A stretch of 6,482 nt of DNA, taken from assembly GCA_007132635.1 (NCBI GenBank), contig SLOG01000329.1, positions 1 to 6,482 of the forward strand. Direction: 5' to 3'. Position numbers and translations under genes: made by a program. The number at the start of each line of letters is the position of its first letter. Position 1 is the first letter of the stretch. The notes beneath the pieces were generated by a model, which was not told the DNA's origin, ran no database searches, and worked only from the letters and a program-made list of their open reading frames with translations. The DNA is from Limnochordia bacterium (GTDB lineage: Bacteria > Bacillota > Limnochordia > Darwinibacteriales > SLO01). Shown here one piece after another: positions 6,086-6,482 of this stretch.

Positions 6086-6120
6086 AAAAAAGAGAGACGA
6101 GACTTGGTTTTCTCGATTTT
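6086..6120. terminator. Hairpin right of dif, possibly a bidirectional terminator
   Basis: CGAGA (6098-6102) pairs with TCTCG (6111-6115) around an 8-nt loop. On the + strand ATTTT follows. On the - strand the stem is followed by TCTC and then a run of six T (6091-6086), so it could end the gene entering from the right. The stem is only 5 bp, hence low confidence. Confidence 0.35.
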
Positions 6121-6217
6121 GACGAGTGCCCGTTCACTCCCGTTGCCTAAAATGTCAGGTAAACGGCGTGGTGCAATGCCGCTCGTCCGTAGAAGACCGA
6201 AAAGAATTAAAGCCTTC
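6121..6217. other. Intergenic stretch with foldable segments, no gene seen
   Basis: No coding frame or promoter convinces here. GACGAG (6121-6126) is complementary to CTCGTC (6182-6187) across about 55 nt. Inside are a CGGCGT/ATGCCG hairpin (6164-6169 with 6176-6181) and an alternative imperfect hairpin (6141-6148 with 6157-6165). This may be the 3' untranslated region of the - strand gene or chance pairing. Confidence 0.25.
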
Positions 6218-6482
6218 CTACGTGCGAATCAGCTGCGGAATCATTCCCGGTAGATCCTTCATGCCATTCCACACAAACAGCGTGGAATCCTCGACTGCGT
6301 GATCAACCATTTCATAGGCTACACCCAACCAATCCGGATTGAAGCCAAATCGTATCTGCTGTACAGAGCTACAATCAAACGGAAGCCTTCCAAGAACTGA
6401 AAGCTCGTTCCAATTTACCGGAGATTCTGCCGCGACGTCATGGATACACAACGTGTCTTCGTCAAAACTAGCTATTACAAGA
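6218..6482 (-). CDS. C-terminal part of a possible GNAT-family acetyltransferase (5' end outside window)
   Basis: On the - strand the frame is open from the right edge (6481) to a TAG at 6218-6220, giving 87 residues of a longer protein. A TTG at 6451 could serve as a start, but the frame continues upstream with sensible protein sequence, so the gene is most likely truncated by the window. The pattern 'LVIASFDEDTLCIHDV', then 'IRFGFNPDWLGV' and 'DSTLFVWNG..DLPGMIP' resembles the C-terminal domain of some Bacillota GNAT-family proteins, which have a beta strand followed by (Y/H)DV, an F-F/N-P-D strand and a (T/L)LFV strand. This is family resemblance from memory and not a firm assignment. It runs convergently toward the metal operon, with the dif candidate between them. 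Confidence 0.6.
   Translation of the reverse strand, partial: LVIASFDEDTLCIHDVAAESPVNWNELSVLGRLPFDCSSVQQIRFGFNPDWLGVAYEMVDHAVEDSTLFVWNGMKDLPGMIPQLIRT

Noticed and set aside
5961..6120. Possible end of a mobile element or a CRISPR-like repeat region around the inverted repeats
   Set aside because: No regularly spaced repeats, transposase, integrase or target-site duplication is visible; dif plus hairpins explains most of the structure.

Overview
The window reads as a Bacillota (Firmicutes) chromosome, probably a clostridial-type lineage; I cannot name the genus. The reasons are a T-box riboswitch ahead of trpS, strong AGGAGG ribosome binding sites, a TTG start, a DUF2680 (YckD-like) secreted protein and a Firmicutes-type dif site. 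All complete genes lie on the + strand. A partial gene enters on the - strand from the right edge.

Left part (1-1943): the C-terminus of an unidentified membrane protein overlaps (ATGA) a small secreted DUF2680 protein. A new promoter then starts a roughly 300-nt leader. It has T-box hallmarks: an AGTA segment, a distal AGAGAG-type loop, a UGG specifier candidate, the AGGGTGGTACCGCG box, and mutually exclusive antiterminator and terminator. It controls trpS (tryptophanyl-tRNA synthetase), which is closed by its own hairpin.

Middle part (1948-5949): a promoter whose start point is covered by a 9-6-9 ArsR/SmtB-type operator drives a tight four-gene run. The genes are a CadC/SmtB-like metal sensor, a Zn/Cd/Pb-type P1B-ATPase (ZntA/CadA), a flavin-reductase-like FMN protein and a SpoU/TrmH-family RNA 2'-O-methyltransferase. 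Gaps are 18 nt, 16 nt and a 4-nt overlap. The first two form a classic derepressible metal-efflux module: metal releases the repressor and the pump exports the metal. The last two appear to ride on the same transcript.

Right part (5950-6482): an intergenic region holds a perfect 11-bp inverted repeat, two similar terminator-like hairpins and, between those hairpins, a 28-bp sequence matching the Bacillus subtilis dif site (as I recall it) at 25 of 28 positions. Beyond it a - strand gene, possibly the C-terminus of a GNAT-family protein, runs toward the site. Genes on both sides point at dif, as expected if this is the replication terminus. The dif candidate is the most notable signal here. 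I see no convincing novel defence, mobile or metabolic system.
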